DNA of 64,000 bases from NCBI GenBank assembly GCA_016795365.1, contig JAEUHN010000039.1, forward strand, positions 1 to 64,000, written 5' to 3'. Below the pieces are notes generated by a model. The model searched no databases and was not told where the DNA came from. It saw only the letters and a list, made by a program, of their open reading frames with translations. The stretch is from Verrucomicrobiaceae bacterium. GTDB taxonomy: Bacteria > Verrucomicrobiota > Verrucomicrobiia > Verrucomicrobiales > Verrucomicrobiaceae. Below, piece by piece: positions 29,111 to 38,530 of the stretch (position 1 is its first letter; each line of letters begins with the position of its first letter). The position numbers and the translations under genes were made by a program.

Positions 29111-30496
29111 CTAAGCCAGAATCCCCCGCACAACATTCCCCGCCACACCCGTGAGACGTTGATCCAGGCCTTCGAATCGGTAGGTCAGACGCTCGTGATC
29201 AATGCCGAGGAGGTGCAGGATCGTCGCGTGCAGATCGCTCACATGCACGGGGTCCTGCACCGCCCGCAGGCCAAACTCATCCGTCGCTCCATGCACATGC
29301 CCATGCTTCACACCCGCGCCAAAGAGAACCGTCGTGTAGCCCCAGGGATTGTGATCACGTCCCGTGCCCTTCTCGCTCATCGGCATGCGGCCAAACTCAC
29401 CACCCCAGATCACCAGCGTGTCCTCGAGCAATCCGCGTTGCTTCAGATCCTGGATCAGGCCTTTTACTGGTTTGTCCGTCCGTCCGCAGAGCGTGGTGTG
29501 ATTTGTCCGCAGACCTTCGTGCGCGTCCCAACCATTCGTGTTGCCGGAGTAGAGCTGCACAAAACGCACCCCGCGCTCAATCATGCGGCGTGCCAGCAGG
29601 CACCGAGTGCCAAACTCGCGGGTCTTTGGATCATCAATGCCGTAAAGCTCCAGCGTGGGTGCTGTCTCCTGGCCAATATCGACGACCTCCGGCGCGGTGC
29701 TCTGCATATGGAAAGCCAGCTCATAGGCCTTGATGCGGGCTTCGAGTTCCGTGTCGCGACCGCGTTCAGCACTGTGCAATTCGTTCATGTGCCGCACGAG
29801 GTCCAAAGCACTTCGTTGACGCTCACGCGACATTCCGGAGGCTGGCTGAAGATCGAGGATCGGAGCCGCACCAGCCCGCATCGGCGTGCCTTGATACGAG
29901 GCGGGCAGGAAGCCGCTGCCCCACGCGGGAGGCCCACCTTTGAGCCCACCACCAGGATCGGGCATCACCACGAAAGCCGGCATGTGCTCATTCTCCGTGC
30001 CCAGCCCATAAGACACCCACGCGCCCATGCTTGGCTTGCCCATCAGGATAGAGCCCGTGTTGAGCTGATACACGGACTGCGGATGATTTACACTGTCGCC
30101 ATGGCAACTGCGGATCACGCACATCTCGTCCGCCACCTCGGCCATGTGCGGGAGGAAGTCACTGATCTCGATGCCCGACTGCCCTCGCGGGCGAAACGGC
30201 TTCACCGGAGCCATCAGCGGGTTCCTCGCCACATCGCGCCGGGTATCGAACTTCCCAACGCTGGAAGGAATCGACTGGCCCGCGTATTTCGTGAGCGCAG
30301 GTTTCGGATCAAACAAGTCCATGTGGCTCGGCCCGCCATGCATGAACAGCCAGATCACCCGCTTTGCCTTGGGCATGAAATGCGGCCCTCGCGTCGTCTC
30401 ATCGGCCAGCAGCTTCGAGACCGCCACGCTGGAAAGACCAGCCGTCGCCGTGGTGATCCACTGGCGGCGCGACAACGATGGCAGGGCTGGCGACAT
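29111..30496 (-). CDS. DUF1501 protein, partner of the DUF1549/1553 gene
   Basis: A 461-residue DUF1501 protein with a Tat-like SRRQWITTATAGLSS leader. Family blocks are VIWLFMHGGPSHMDLFDPKP, VNHPQSVYQLNTG, GVRFVQLYSGNTNGWDAH, LVIWGGEFGRMP and GRDHNPWGYTTV, ending in HLLGIDHERLTYRFEGLDQRL. It is the first gene of an operon with the DUF1549/1553 gene (9-bp gap). I chose the ATG at 30496 because it places the RR motif about 10 residues in; the frame reaches 30559. The alkaline-phosphatase-like fold suggests a metal-dependent hydrolase outside the cytoplasm, but the substrate is unknown. Confidence 0.9.
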   Translation of the reverse strand: MSPALPSLSRRQWITTATAGLSSVAVSKLLADETTRGPHFMPKAKRVIWLFMHGGPSHMDLFDPKPALTKYAGQSIPSSVGKFDTRRDVARNPLMAPVKPFRPRGQSGIEISDFLPHMAEVADEMCVIRSCHGDSVNHPQSVYQLNTGSILMGKPSMGAWVSYGLGTENEHMPAFVVMPDPGGGLKGGPPAWGSGFLPASYQGTPMRAGAAPILDLQPASGMSRERQRSALDLVRHMNELHSAERGRDTELEARIKAYELAFHMQSTAPEVVDIGQETAPTLELYGIDDPKTREFGTRCLLARRMIERGVRFVQLYSGNTNGWDAHEGLRTNHTTLCGRTDKPVKGLIQDLKQRGLLEDTLVIWGGEFGRMPMSEKGTGRDHNPWGYTTVLFGAGVKHGHVHGATDEFGLRAVQDPVHVSDLHATILHLLGIDHERLTYRFEGLDQRLTGVAGNVVRGILA

Positions 30497-30692
30497 GGGT
30501 TCTGACGACGATGAAGAATTCCCAATCTTGCAAGCGAGTGGTGAGAACATGCGCACCATTGAGAACGAGCCGTGAGGAATAGTGGATCAGCGAAGGAATG
30601 TCACTTCTTTTCCCGATCCGCTCTAGCAAACCTCAGAAGGCAGCCATCAGCTGTCAGTTCGGCAGAGCTTGCCTCAAAAGACCGCGCTGTAG

Positions 30693-31571
30693 TCAGAAGT
30701 GCGGGGCAGACACCATGCCGTCCTCGATCTCGCTGCGCTTGCGGCGGACGATGCTGTTCGCGATCTCCAAAACCATCTCCTCCAGCAGCAGGCGCAGATG
30801 ACTTCCCGCACGGTAGTCGGCGGGGGCGATGTGCTTGAGACGGTCGGCGTGCGCACTGAGCTGGTAGCACTTGCGGAAAGACGAGCGGTTCGTCTCGTCG
30901 GGGTTGTAAACTGCCAGCGCGTGCCCGCCATATTTCTTCATCAGCGTGAAACACGGCACATCGGTGGGACCATCGCCCACATAGATCATGTGGTTGAAGG
31001 GAATGGGCCGCAGCTCGGGAGGCATGTGGTCGTTCACATCCTCGTTAGGCTCCAGCATCCCCTTGTTAATGCGGAAGAGATATTGCGTCTTCGTCGTGTG
31101 GGAGATGACGCGCTTCGGGAAAGTGATGCGGCCATTGGAGTCCTCGCCGAACTCGCAGCCGAAAATCTTTTTCACATGCGGAGCGATGCGGCTGCCATCC
31201 AGCAGCGCCTTGAGTCCTGAGGAAACAATGAAGTGCTCCACCTTCACACCGAACAGTTGATGCTCGGCATTCAGAATGCCCTCCATCTCCGCAAACATCT
31301 CAGGCAGGCCTTTGTAGAAATTGAGGTTCGCGCCCAGCTTACGCAGTTCCTCGTTCGTCGGGCGATCCAGCTCCAGGTAGTCGAGCATCGTCTTGAGATA
31401 CGCCAGTTCACCGTCATAGCCCTGCTTGTCCACCAGCTCGCGGCTCTTCTTCCAGAACTGCTCCGCCTTGATGCCGAAGTGCGGGAAGAGCACCTCGTCC
31501 TGCATGTAGTTCGGGCTGAGGGTCTGGTCGTAATCGTAAATGATCCCAATGGTGGTCTGAGAGGCAGCCAT
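30693..31571 (-). CDS. HAD-superfamily phosphatase
   Basis: A 292-residue protein. HAD motif I is DYDQT (about 12-16, in GIIYDYDQTLSPNYM), motif II is in FIVSSGLKAL and motif IV is VGDGPTDVPCF, with a conserved Lys region between (HTTKTQYLFRINKG). A large cap (about 30-130) lies after motif I, as in phosphoserine phosphatase-like members. It probably removes a phosphate from a small molecule in the cytoplasm; the substrate is unknown. I chose the ATG at 31571 (MAASQTTIGII), since motif I then falls at a normal distance. About 195 bp without a gene lie between its stop and the DUF1501 start. Confidence 0.8.
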   Translation of the reverse strand: MAASQTTIGIIYDYDQTLSPNYMQDEVLFPHFGIKAEQFWKKSRELVDKQGYDGELAYLKTMLDYLELDRPTNEELRKLGANLNFYKGLPEMFAEMEGILNAEHQLFGVKVEHFIVSSGLKALLDGSRIAPHVKKIFGCEFGEDSNGRITFPKRVISHTTKTQYLFRINKGMLEPNEDVNDHMPPELRPIPFNHMIYVGDGPTDVPCFTLMKKYGGHALAVYNPDETNRSSFRKCYQLSAHADRLKHIAPADYRAGSHLRLLLEEMVLEIANSIVRRKRSEIEDGMVSAPHF

Positions 31572-31624
31572 GTGCTCACAGTCGGGCCGATGGCCAGGGA
31601 TTGCCAAAGGAAACTTTGGTTCTG

Positions 31625-32536
31625 CTAACGTTCCGGTGCACTGGCGATCAGGGCCTGCAAGGCCGAGTCCAGCGTGGGATAGTCAAACTGGAACCCCAGA
31701 GCCTGCGCCACATTCGGCATCACTCGCTGCGAGGCCAGCATCGCACCCGCCATCTCTCCCAGCACCAGCTTCATCGCAAACGCCGGAGCAGGCATGAACG
31801 CAGGCCGGTTCAGCGCTCGCCCCAGGCGACGAGCGAAGTCCTTGTTTTTCACTGGCTCAAGCGAGACCGCATTGATCTGCCCGCTGAACTCCTGGTGCTC
31901 CACCGCCCAGAGGATAAGTCGCGCCTCATCCTGCAAGTGGATCCAGGGCATCCATTGCTCACCACTGCCCAGCTTGCCGCCCACCAAGTTGCTAAACGCG
32001 AGACGCATCAGCTTGAAGGCCCCGCCCTCATTCGCCAGCACCACGCCAGTGCGCAACCTCACCACGCGAATACTCACCTGCTCCGCACGTTGCGCCGCCG
32101 CTTCCCACTCCACACACACGCGAGCCAAAAAATCATCACCCGGAGAAGAAGACTCATCGAGCACCTCGTCCGCACGATCCCCATAATACCCCGTCGCTGA
32201 GGCGCAAATCAGCGCCTTGGGCCTCGGCGAAGCCGCAGCCAGACTGCGCGCCAGACGCTGCGTGAACTCCACGCGGCTGTCGTGGATGCGTTGCTTCTTC
32301 TTCGCCGTCCAAAGGCCCAGCACCGGCTCGCCTGCCAGATGCACCAGCACCTCGATCCCTGAGGCATCGAGAGGCATCGCCGCCCCGTCGTTGATCGGCC
32401 TCACTTCACGGACAAAGGGCAGCTTCACTCGCGAAGGATTCCTGGAGAAGCCGATTACCTCGTGACCATGCGCCGCCGCCAGGGTGCCAAACGCCCTGCC
32501 GATCAATCCTGTCACGCCCGTGATGCCGATTCGCAT
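31625..32536 (-). CDS. TIGR01777-type NAD(P)-binding epimerase (YfcH family)
   Basis: A 303-residue short-chain-dehydrogenase-fold protein. GITGVTGLIG (3-12) is the Rossmann loop. VLVHLAGEPV, ICASATGYYG and the Tyr of GYYGD are typical of YfcH/TIGR01777 proteins, as are RTGVVLANEGGAF and WMPWIHLQDEARL. The C-terminal DUF1731 domain (about 255-300) has MLASQRVMPNVAQALGFQFDYP. The reaction is unknown, and the relatives are sugar-nucleotide epimerase-like. Start at ATG 32536; the frame begins at 32572, but those 12 residues precede the Rossmann strand. Confidence 0.88.
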   Translation of the reverse strand: MRIGITGVTGLIGRAFGTLAAAHGHEVIGFSRNPSRVKLPFVREVRPINDGAAMPLDASGIEVLVHLAGEPVLGLWTAKKKQRIHDSRVEFTQRLARSLAAASPRPKALICASATGYYGDRADEVLDESSSPGDDFLARVCVEWEAAAQRAEQVSIRVVRLRTGVVLANEGGAFKLMRLAFSNLVGGKLGSGEQWMPWIHLQDEARLILWAVEHQEFSGQINAVSLEPVKNKDFARRLGRALNRPAFMPAPAFAMKLVLGEMAGAMLASQRVMPNVAQALGFQFDYPTLDSALQALIASAPER

Positions 32537-32611
32537 AGACCCCAAGTATAGTGCGGCCCACCAGCACGGCAAACGCGGCCATCGTTCTTCGCGAACAAAT
32601 CCTGCGCCTTG

Positions 32612-34060
32612 CTACGCCAGCAGTTCCTTCACCACCGCGGAGTGCTCCGTCACATTCGTCAGGCGGAAGTCGAGACCCGCGTAGCGATACGTAAATCTCT
32701 CGTGATCAAAGCCCAGCAGGTGCAGGATCGTCGCGTGCAGATCACGCACATGCACCGGATTCTCCACCGCGCCGAAGCCAAACTCATCTGTCGCGCCATG
32801 CACGTAACCACCGCGCACCCCGCCACCTGCCAGCCACATGCTGAAGCCGTAGTGATTATGATCGCGACCACGCTGCTTGCCCGCATTGGCCCCCGGCGTG
32901 GGCAGTTCCACCGCAGGCGTGCGGCCAAACTCACCACCCCAAATCATGAGCGTCTCATCAAACAAGCCCCTCATCTTCAGATCGCGCATGAAGGCTGCAA
33001 TCGGCTTATCCGTCTGCTCGGCCAGCTTCTTGTGGTCCATGATTTCATCGTGGCTGTCCCAGGGCTGACCAGCACCCGTCCAGAGCTGAAGAAAACGCAC
33101 CCCGCGCTCCAGCAACCGACGCGCGATCAGGCACTGACGGCCAAAGTCGTGATCACCATACTCCTTGCGCACCCACTCGGGCTCCTTCGAAATATCAAAG
33201 GCATCACTCGCCTCCATCTGCATGCGATAGGCCAGCTCGTAGCTCTGCACACGCGCCTCCAGCTGGCTGTCGTTTTGCCGTTCCTTCAGATGACGCTCGT
33301 TAAGCTCGTGCAGCAGATCGAGCTGCTTGCGCTGCTGCTTGAGGTCCAGGGACGTGTTCTTGATGAACTCCACCAGCTTGTCCACACGCGAGTCTTCCGT
33401 GTTGATGTAGGCACCTTGAAACACGCTTGGAAGGAATGCGCTCTGCCAATTCTTCGTGCGCCGCGTGGGCATCCCCTTGGGGCACATCGAGATGTAGCCA
33501 GGCAGGTTTTGATTCTCTGTGCCCAGACCATACGTCACCCACGAACCCAAGCTTGGACGTGCCAGACGGCCATCTCCGCAGTTCATCAAGCCCAGCGACG
33601 GCTCGTGATTGGGGACGTCAGCGTGCATCGAACGAATCACACACAAGTCGTCCGCGAACTCGCCCACGTTCTGAAACAGCTCACTGATCTCAAGCCCGCT
33701 CTTGCCATACTTCTTGAACTCAAACGGGCTCTTCAAACCTGCACCCGTGGGCCGCTCAGTCTTGAGCAGGTTAGGCAAAGCCTTGCCATCCATCTTGGTC
33801 AGCATCGGCTTCGGATCGAACGTATCGACGTGCGATGGCCCCCCATTCATGAAGAAGTGGACCACACGCTTCGCCTTCCCAGGGAAATGCGGCTGCCGCA
33901 CCCCGAGAGGATTGTTCGCATTGATCTGCGTCGCCGCAGAAGCCATGCGCTCGCCAAACAATTGCGACAACGCCATGGCTCCGAACCCCATGCCCGCACG
34001 CTCCAACATCTGGCGGCGGGTGAGGAACTGATGTTCGAGTTGGGGGGAATGAAAAGACAT
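32612..34060 (-). CDS. DUF1501 protein, third copy, without adjacent cytochrome gene
   Basis: A 482-residue DUF1501 protein with a Tat-like TRRQMLERAGMGFGAM leader. The blocks VVHFFMNGGPSHVDTFDPKP, VPNHEPSLGLMNCG, GVRFLQLWTGAGQPWDSHDE, LMIWGGEFGRTP and GRDHNHYGFSMW are intact, ending in HLLGFDHERFTYRYAGLDFRL. I chose the ATG at 34060 (MSFHSPQLEHQF); 66 residues of upstream frame overlap the divergent ceramidase-like start and lack similarity. The usual DUF1549/1553 partner is not next to it. The divergent neighbour is the ceramidase-like gene. Confidence 0.89.
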   Translation of the reverse strand: MSFHSPQLEHQFLTRRQMLERAGMGFGAMALSQLFGERMASAATQINANNPLGVRQPHFPGKAKRVVHFFMNGGPSHVDTFDPKPMLTKMDGKALPNLLKTERPTGAGLKSPFEFKKYGKSGLEISELFQNVGEFADDLCVIRSMHADVPNHEPSLGLMNCGDGRLARPSLGSWVTYGLGTENQNLPGYISMCPKGMPTRRTKNWQSAFLPSVFQGAYINTEDSRVDKLVEFIKNTSLDLKQQRKQLDLLHELNERHLKERQNDSQLEARVQSYELAYRMQMEASDAFDISKEPEWVRKEYGDHDFGRQCLIARRLLERGVRFLQLWTGAGQPWDSHDEIMDHKKLAEQTDKPIAAFMRDLKMRGLFDETLMIWGGEFGRTPAVELPTPGANAGKQRGRDHNHYGFSMWLAGGGVRGGYVHGATDEFGFGAVENPVHVRDLHATILHLLGFDHERFTYRYAGLDFRLTNVTEHSAVVKELLA

Positions 34061-34142
34061 AGGGGGGTGTTGAAGATACGATTCTCCGTCCTGGATGTTG
34101 CCGCAAGCAGCACGATGCACCGGATGTTGCGGAGCTGATTGG

Positions 34143-34172
34143 TTGATCAAATCGCAAGCCTCAGTCTGTAAA
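34143..34172 (+). promoter_or_regulatory. Possible promoter of the ceramidase-like gene, leaderless
   Basis: TTGATC (34143-34148), an 18-nt spacer and TGTAAA (34167-34172). The predicted start lies at the ATG 34179, and no Shine-Dalgarno sequence precedes it. This repeats the arrangement seen at 25269-25305. Pattern only. Confidence 0.3.
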
Positions 34173-34178
34173 GCTCCC

Positions 34179-35594
34179 ATGATCACCGACGTCCGCACCC
34201 CGCAGAGCCGCTGCCGATTCGCCCTCGCCTGGGCTGACATCACACCGCCACCGAACATTTATCACCGCATGTGGGGCGCGGCGAAGCACGAGCGCGCGAC
34301 TGGCATTCATCGTCCTCTGCGCTGCACGGTGGCGATCTTCGCGCCGATGGAGGGCAAGGAAAAGCAGGTCGTGCTCGCGCTCGATCACTGCACGCTCGGA
34401 GCCGTGGAGCACAGGCAGCTCGTCGAGCGCGCGGCATCACTCGGTGGCGTGGCAGCGGAGGAGATCATCGTCATCTTCTCGCACACCCATGGCGCTGGAT
34501 TGATGGGACTTGATCGCGCGAACCTTCCCGGCGGTGATCTCATTCCCGGCTATCTGCAATCCATCGGCGAGCGCGCAGGCGAACTCATCGCGCAATGCGT
34601 GGCGCAGCTCGCACCCACGACGATCGTTTATGGTCAAGGGCGCTGCAACCTTGCCACGCATCGCGATGCCTGGGATGAGGCGAGCGCGCAGTTCGTCTGC
34701 GGCTTCAATCCCGGTGTGCCTGCGGACGACACGGTGATCGTCGCACGCGCCACGAACGACTCAGGCGAAGTCATCGCCACCATCGTCAACTACGCCTGCC
34801 ATCCCACCACGCTCGCGTGGGACAACACGCTCATCAGCCCCGACTACGTAGGCGGGATGCGTGAAGTCATCGAACTCGAAACGCATGCACCATGCCTCTT
34901 CCTGCTCGGTGCCTGCGGTGAACTCGGACCGCGCGAAGGCTTCGTCGGCGACACTGCTGTCGCTGATCGCAATGGCCGCGAGCTAGGCTTTGCTGCGCTG
35001 TCTGCGCTCACCGCACTGCCAACGCCGAACACGCACTTCGTTTACTCCGGGCCCGTCGTCTCCGGTGCCACGCTGGGTGCGTGGAAGCACTCGCCTCTCA
35101 CCGCCAGCGATGCGTGGAAGCTCACGCGCTGGCACGAGCCGCTCGCGTATCGCCCCGGCCAGCCCACCGCCGAGCAAACGCAGGCCGAACTTGATCAGTT
35201 CCAAGCCGACGAAGCCACTGCCCGCGCTGCTGGCGATGAAGATCGCGCCGCCGATCTCCGAGCGATGGCCGAGCGCAAAACGCGATTGCTCCATCGTCTC
35301 GCGCAGTTGCCAAGTGGCGACACCTTCCCGCTGCAAGTCGCGCTGTGGCATCTCGGTGATGCCGTGTGGATCGGCGTTCAAGGCGAGAGCTACAACCTGC
35401 TGCAAACCGAGCTGCGCCGTCGCTTCCCGAACAAGACGATCATCGTCGCCTCACTCGCAGCCGACTGGGGAGCATCGTATCTCCCGCCGCGTGAGCTTTA
35501 CGACCAAACGATCTACCAGGTGAACATCGCCGTCGTCGCTGAAGGCAGTCTCGAACAACTCATCGAGTCGATCGCCGAGCGCATCACCGGGTAA
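34179..35594 (+). CDS. Neutral/alkaline ceramidase N-terminal-like protein
   Basis: A 471-residue protein resembling the N-terminal domain of neutral ceramidase. FSHTHGAGL (about 98-106) and NYACHPTTL (about 204-212) hold metal-binding His residues, and ADITPP near the start and LLGACGELGPREG are further family marks. Family enzymes hydrolyse the amide of ceramide. In Planctomycetes and Verrucomicrobia this domain is common on proteins of unknown substrate. I see no signal peptide from ATG 34179 (MITDVRTPQSRCRFALAW), so location is unclear. The C-terminal immunoglobulin-like ceramidase domain is missing. Stops of this gene and the convergent DUF1552 gene are 3 nt apart. Confidence 0.8.
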   Translation: MITDVRTPQSRCRFALAWADITPPPNIYHRMWGAAKHERATGIHRPLRCTVAIFAPMEGKEKQVVLALDHCTLGAVEHRQLVERAASLGGVAAEEIIVIFSHTHGAGLMGLDRANLPGGDLIPGYLQSIGERAGELIAQCVAQLAPTTIVYGQGRCNLATHRDAWDEASAQFVCGFNPGVPADDTVIVARATNDSGEVIATIVNYACHPTTLAWDNTLISPDYVGGMREVIELETHAPCLFLLGACGELGPREGFVGDTAVADRNGRELGFAALSALTALPTPNTHFVYSGPVVSGATLGAWKHSPLTASDAWKLTRWHEPLAYRPGQPTAEQTQAELDQFQADEATARAAGDEDRAADLRAMAERKTRLLHRLAQLPSGDTFPLQVALWHLGDAVWIGVQGESYNLLQTELRRRFPNKTIIVASLAADWGASYLPPRELYDQTIYQVNIAVVAEGSLEQLIESIAERITG

Positions 35595-35597
35595 GCC

Positions 35598-36884
35598 TCA
35601 CGCGATCAATTCCTTGATGACACCCGAGCTATCGCCATGGCGCTGGGCATTCACGCCGATGCCGTGGAGCAAGGTCAGCCACGCGTTGCAAAGCGGCGTA
35701 TCTTTCGGTGCGACGATGTTGTGGCCGAGCTTGATGCCGGCTCCGCCGCCGGTGAGGAGCGTGGGGCAGTTGTCGAGGTTGTGCTCGGTGCGGATGTTGC
35801 TGCCGTAGGCGAGGGCGACGTGATCGAAGAGGCGGCTGCCGTCGGCTTCCTTCGTCGCTTTGAGCTTGTCGATGAGTCCAGCGAGCAACTCGCTCTGCAC
35901 CAGGTCCCGCTGCTGCGAGGCGGCGAGCTTTTCGCCCATCGTCGAGTGATAGTGGCTCATGTCATGCGGCGCGACTTTGATGCCGATGCTCGTCAGCAGC
36001 GTGCTCACCGGCTGGCGATAGGTCAGCACGCGGGTGCTGTCCGTCTGCATCGCGGCGAGGATGATGTCATACATGATCTTGATCTCCTCTTTGCCTGCCA
36101 ATCCCTCCTGCGGCTGCGGAATCGGGGCCTTCGGCTGCGGCACGCCGATCCATTGCTCGTCCTTCGCGAGCCGCGTCTCGATGTCGCGGATGCCCTGGAA
36201 GTATTCGTCGAGCTTCGCCCGGTCGTTTTTGCCAAGACCGCGCTGCATCGCCTTCGCATTCTCCATCACCGTGTCGAGCACGCTGCGCTTCTGCGCGAGC
36301 ATCGCCTTCTGCTGCTCGATGGGCGTCGTGTCCTTGGAAAACAGCCGATGAAACGCTTCCACGGGGCCTTTGTGCCCACCGATCGGCTTGCCGCTCACAT
36401 CCCAAGCCATCGAAAGCCCCGGTCCATGTCCCGAAGCCTCCGCGTTCTCGCTGCCATTGAGCTGTAGCGACGCAAATCGCGTGTCCATGCCCAGCTTCGC
36501 CGCCGCGACCTGATCCGCCGAGATGCTATTGTGAAACGTCTGCCCCGGCTCCGCGAAACGGTTCGCGCCCGTGAGCCACATCGTGCTGCCCCAGTGCCCT
36601 TCGTTCGAGTATTTGTTCCAAAGCCCCTGCACGATGGAAAAGTCCGCCTTGTGCCTCGCCAGCGGCTTCAGGCCCTCCGGCAGCGTGTAATCCTTCCCCG
36701 TCTGCTTGATGTCCGGAAACCAAGTCTCCGTCGTGATCCCCCAGCCAAAGCCAAGAAACACCAACCGCTTCGGCGGTGCCGCCGGAGCCGCTGCGGAAGC
36801 AAATCGACGAAACCCCAGCGACTCAAGCGCGGGCAATGCAATGAGCGAGGTGCTGGACTGGAGAAAGTGACGGCGGGTTTTCAT
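35598..36884 (-). CDS. DUF1552 exported protein
   Basis: A 428-residue protein with a Tat-like TRRHFLQSSTSLIALPAL leader. The DUF1552 blocks are RLVFLGFGWGITTETWFP, EGHWGSTMWLTGAN, AKLDEYFQGIRDIETRLA and MYDIILAAMQTDSTRVLTYR. The family's role is unknown. Its genes normally lie beside DUF1592-type cytochrome genes and are thought to form an exported pair. Here the DUF1592 gene lies 3.2 kb upstream on the same strand, with an accessory insert between. About 260 bp upstream of the start (36885-37148) hold no gene that I can support. Confidence 0.9.
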   Translation of the reverse strand: MKTRRHFLQSSTSLIALPALESLGFRRFASAAAPAAPPKRLVFLGFGWGITTETWFPDIKQTGKDYTLPEGLKPLARHKADFSIVQGLWNKYSNEGHWGSTMWLTGANRFAEPGQTFHNSISADQVAAAKLGMDTRFASLQLNGSENAEASGHGPGLSMAWDVSGKPIGGHKGPVEAFHRLFSKDTTPIEQQKAMLAQKRSVLDTVMENAKAMQRGLGKNDRAKLDEYFQGIRDIETRLAKDEQWIGVPQPKAPIPQPQEGLAGKEEIKIMYDIILAAMQTDSTRVLTYRQPVSTLLTSIGIKVAPHDMSHYHSTMGEKLAASQQRDLVQSELLAGLIDKLKATKEADGSRLFDHVALAYGSNIRTEHNLDNCPTLLTGGGAGIKLGHNIVAPKDTPLCNAWLTLLHGIGVNAQRHGDSSGVIKELIA

Positions 36885-37148
36885 GGGCGGAGATTCAAAC
36901 GCTCCTGCGCTGAGGAATCTATGAGGCAGCCACGAATCTTGAATACCACAATTAGAGCCTTCCGAGGACTCTGTCTCAGTCTGCAGCCAGACTTTGAAGC
37001 CACTCTTTCCATAAGCCCCGCCGTGACAGGCCTTTCATCCATAGGCGTCGGACATTGCCAACAAGGGTGCTGACAGCCTCTCAGCGCCTCAAGAAATGCC
37101 GATGTGCAACTTGCTGAATGGCTCCGCACCAGTTCTTCTTCGATCATC

Positions 37149-38465
37149 ATGGCCACCCCACTAGCCGATCTCGACGAAATCATCCTTCAGTGTCGCAACG
37201 TGCAATCACGCGAACTGCTTCGTGAAGCCGTCACTTGCTACAAAGCCAATGCGTTTCGATCTGCAATCATCAACACCTGGATTGCCGTGGTCTTCGACCT
37301 CATTGAAAAACTGCGCGAGCTGTCCGTCGGAGGTGATGCAGAAGCCGCTACGATGGTGAAACGGTTCGAGACCGCTCAGGACACAAGGGACATGCCAGAG
37401 GCCCTCAAGCTCGAAAGATCACTACTCACCAGTTGCCATGAGAAGTTCGACCTATTCAGCAAAATGGAGCTGATCGACCTTGAAAGATTGTTTGAAGATC
37501 GAAATCGCTGCGCTCATCCCAATCTCGTGAAAATGGGCGAGCCATATCTGCCAAGCGCGGAACTAGCGAGAAGCCACCTTCGCATGGCTATTGAAACCGT
37601 GCTCCGATTTCCACCAAAAGTCGGGAAGGCGGCATTGGAGGAACTTTTTCAACTCGTGCAGGCGGAATACTTTCCAACAACGGTTAGTGAAGCAAAGGCC
37701 GTCCTGCAAGAGAGTCCCGCAATTCGAGCAAAGTCGAATGTCATCCGTGATTTTGTTCTGGGAATGTCTTCGAAGATTCTAAGTGGAGATTTATCGCAGA
37801 AGGAGGTGAACAAGCGTCTGTCTGCACTCAAGGCCATGTGGGAGATTCACCCATCGGAACTTGCGACGTTGGCGAAGACTCACTTTTCGAAGGTATTTCA
37901 GAAAGCAAAGGACGGAGGACTGAAGCACCTGCTCGTGATGCTATGTCTGATGCCTGATCTAGAGCTAGCAGTCACTGAGGGGGTTGCCGCGCCAATTCGG
38001 AAGCTCATTAAATCCGTTCCTGATGAAGACCTTGCACTTGTGGTGAGAGCCGCTATCAAGACTTCCCGTTTCAATGACGATGCCAAAGCAAAGATCGCTT
38101 CCTTGGATCGAGACGATTTGTCAAAGTTTGTCGAAAATCCTCCAGATGAACTGCTCGACTTCATTTTGGATCGGGCGACGGCACTGTATGAAACATCAGT
38201 TAGCTACGACGATGCAAACAGCAATTCGCGGAAGCTGATCAAACCATTGCTCAAACACTTCAAGCAACCAAAGATCACAAAACTGTTCGAGATTCGAGCG
38301 ACGAACTCCCAAGTTGAAGGAAGCTACGACAGCGCTGACTTGATCCGCGAAATCAAGAAGCAAGTGTTGATCCCGCTGGAAGACTTTAACGCTGAGATGC
38401 TTAAGCGCGGCTGGAAAGAGTTCGTTGATACTCCAGAAACCACTGAACCAGAAACTGATGTATGA
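37149..38465 (+). CDS. HEPN-like all-helical protein, possible defence RNase
   Basis: A 438-residue protein, almost entirely helical by eye. Residues about 20-165 look like a HEPN domain: EAVTCYKANAFRSAIINTWI, then VVFDLIEKLREL, and after a linker FEDRNRCAHP, where R118 and H123 fit the R-x4-H catalytic motif of HEPN RNases. The remaining 270 residues (repeated helices such as RLSALKAMWEIHPSELATL) are unassigned. There is no signal peptide. Base composition is lower in GC than the neighbours (hand count of two lines: 40% and 55%). The gene opens the insert that splits a DUF1592-DUF1552 pair. HEPN proteins often cut RNA in phage defence or toxin systems; that role here is inference. Confidence 0.6.
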   Translation: MATPLADLDEIILQCRNVQSRELLREAVTCYKANAFRSAIINTWIAVVFDLIEKLRELSVGGDAEAATMVKRFETAQDTRDMPEALKLERSLLTSCHEKFDLFSKMELIDLERLFEDRNRCAHPNLVKMGEPYLPSAELARSHLRMAIETVLRFPPKVGKAALEELFQLVQAEYFPTTVSEAKAVLQESPAIRAKSNVIRDFVLGMSSKILSGDLSQKEVNKRLSALKAMWEIHPSELATLAKTHFSKVFQKAKDGGLKHLLVMLCLMPDLELAVTEGVAAPIRKLIKSVPDEDLALVVRAAIKTSRFNDDAKAKIASLDRDDLSKFVENPPDELLDFILDRATALYETSVSYDDANSNSRKLIKPLLKHFKQPKITKLFEIRATNSQVEGSYDSADLIREIKKQVLIPLEDFNAEMLKRGWKEFVDTPETTEPETDV

Positions 38466-38530
38466 GTGAACTCATGCGTGGTCGAACTGCTGCCATAGAT
38501 CGGCAAAGGAGCGCCGCGCATTTTTCCCCA

